Assembly (NCBI RefSeq): GCF_000741285.1
Contig: NZ_JGZE01000010.1
Coordinates: 124,001-188,000, forward strand
Direction: 5' to 3'
DNA from: Bifidobacterium mongoliense DSM 21395
GTDB lineage: Bacteria > Actinomycetota > Actinomycetes > Actinomycetales > Bifidobacteriaceae
Length of the DNA stretch: 64,000 nucleotides
The stretch's first letter is position 1. Every line of letters starts with the position of its first letter. Below, piece after piece: positions 63,052 to 64,000 of this stretch. The position numbers and the translations under genes are program-made. The notes beneath the pieces were generated by a model. That model searched no databases. It worked only from the letters and a program-made list of their open reading frames with translations, and was not told where the DNA came from.

Positions 63052-64000
63052 GATCCGCCTCCGTCGTTCGTGGGGTGTCGCCGTCATCGCCGATTGGGCC
63101 GGCCTGCGCATCGGGTATTGGGGCCGAAGCACCACCGGAGACCGTCGTATCGTCCGTTTCGGCCATACCGCTGGAAACCACCGTGCTGCCGGACGCCACC
63201 GTGCCCGAGGCCTCGATCTGCGCCATAACCTCGTTGGCGGCACCGGGCCGCTCCTGGGGGTCGACGGACGTGTCCTCGATGGAACCGATGACCTCGCCGG
63301 CCGACTTGCGTGCGCGCAGACGGGGATCGGCGAGATCGTTGAGGGACTCGCCCACGAGCGTGATGCCCAGGACGATGAGGACGATCGCGAGGCCGGGGAA
63401 CACCGCGGTCCACCACATGCCGGCGGTGACATCGGCCACGGAACGGTTGAGGTCGTAGCCCCATTCGGCCGCCGCCGTGGGCTCGATGCCGAACCCGAGG
63501 AAGCCCAGCCCGGCAAGGGTCAGAATCGCCTCGGAGGAGTTGAGCGTGAGGATGACGGGCAGTGTCCGCGTCGCGTTCTTGAGCAGGTGCCGGGTCATGA
63601 TCCGCCAGGTGGAGGCGCCCACGACCTTGGCTGATTCCACGTATGCGGAGCCTTTGATGCGGATGACCTCGGCGCGGATGGTGCGGAAGTACTGCGGAAT
63701 GTAGACGACGGTGATGGAGATGCCCGAGGCGAGGATGCCGCCCCACAGGCTCGACTGGCCGCCCGAGATGACGATGGCCATGAGGATGGCCAGCAGCAGG
63801 GACGGGAAGGAATAGATGGCGTCGGCGATCATGACGCAGCATTTGTCGAACCAGCCGCCGAAGTACCCCGACACCAGGCCGAGCAGGACGCCGGAGAAGA
63901 TCGAGAGCACGACGGCGATCACAATGGCGATGATCGCGGTGCGGGTGCCCCAGATCACGCGGCTGAACACGTCGAATCCGCCGACCGTGGTCCCCCAGAC
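63044..64000 (-). CDS. Peptide ABC transporter permease (DppC/OppC-like), 5' end outside the window
   Basis: About 318 residues are visible; the frame is open to position 64000, so the gene continues beyond. VWGTTVGGFDVFSRVIWGTRTAI corresponds to the stretch preceding the BPD_transp_1 domain. Segments AIIAIVIAVVLSIFSGVLLGLVSGYF and SLLLAILMAIVIS follow. The coupling loop is SAKVVGASTWRIMTRHLLKNATRT. A C-terminal Thr/Gly/Ala-rich tail of about 80 residues (GAANEVMAQIEASGTVASG...) is unusual for the family. Its stop overlaps the ATPase gene by 8 nt. Confidence 0.9.
   Translation of the reverse strand, partial: VWGTTVGGFDVFSRVIWGTRTAIIAIVIAVVLSIFSGVLLGLVSGYFGGWFDKCCVMIADAIYSFPSLLLAILMAIVISGGQSSLWGGILASGISITVVYIPQYFRTIRAEVIRIKGSAYVESAKVVGASTWRIMTRHLLKNATRTLPVILTLNSSEAILTLAGLGFLGFGIEPTAAAEWGYDLNRSVADVTAGMWWTAVFPGLAIVLIVLGITLVGESLNDLADPRLRARKSAGEVIGSIEDTSVDPQERPGAANEVMAQIEASGTVASGSTVVSSGMAETDDTTVSGGASAPIPDAQAGPIGDDGDTPRTTEADHE

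Overview
The window is a high-GC chromosomal segment of an actinobacterium, most likely a Bifidobacterium or close relative. The main grounds are: an xerD-parA-scpA-scpB block, paired DUF3710/DUF3159 genes, an infC-rpmI-rplT operon whose infC begins with AUU, a 24-residue bL37-like ribosomal protein, SigH/SigR-type sigma plus a coupled small partner, several Opp-type peptide ABC genes, and a MurE / ATP-grasp D-aspartate ligase / aspartate racemase cassette of the kind used for Lys(Orn)-D-Asp peptidoglycan cross-bridges. No rRNA, tRNA, prophage, insertion sequence or CRISPR array was recognised. Species was not determined.

Layout. 1-3.4 kb: a Bax-inhibitor-like membrane protein, a DUF559-like (Vsr-fold) orphan gene, and noncoding DNA holding 20-21 bp repeats and a 72-bp palindrome. 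3.4-13.7 kb (minus): aconitase, a CtpE-like P-type ATPase, DUF3710-DUF3159-rRNA methyltransferase-lipoprotein, and exonuclease III. 13.9-19.8 kb (minus): oppA-oppB-oppC-oppDF. 20-24.4 kb: xerC, a small SH3-like protein, and a coupled membrane protein-pheA-tyrA operon. 24.5-28.9 kb: typA and an nrtR-niaP niacin operon with a clear palindromic operator. 29.1-32.4 kb: scpB, scpA, parA, xerD (chromosome condensation and segregation). 32.6-34.3 kb: infC-rpmI-rplT with a structured leader. 34.4-42.6 kb: asnB, a membrane-fused spermidine-synthase homologue, thiN-arsC, gap, ybaK, a frameshifted aldose 1-epimerase, and bL37. 42.6-43.5 kb: a second noncoding hairpin-plus-21-bp-repeat locus. 43.5-49.6 kb: anti-sigma candidate/sigma, a DnaQ-like exonuclease, and murE-asl-racD. 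49.6-53.6 kb: glycerate kinase, GntP-type permease and divergent CdaR regulator, with a CRP-type site between. 53.6-64 kb: smc, folC, pepP, a Nudix hydrolase, and the start of a second peptide ABC transporter cut by the window edge.

Most genes form short operons with 1- to 8-nt start/stop overlaps (ATGA or GTGA type), indicating translational coupling. The most unusual content is noncoding: three loci (window start, about 2.5-2.96 kb and 43.0-43.3 kb) carry degenerate tandem units related to GACTTGTGTCG. In the two complete loci the array has a 21-bp period and sits on the same side of a long imperfect palindrome. Several housekeeping proteins (AcnA, P-type ATPase, XerC, TyrA, MurE, SMC, IF3) also carry low-complexity insertions or tails.
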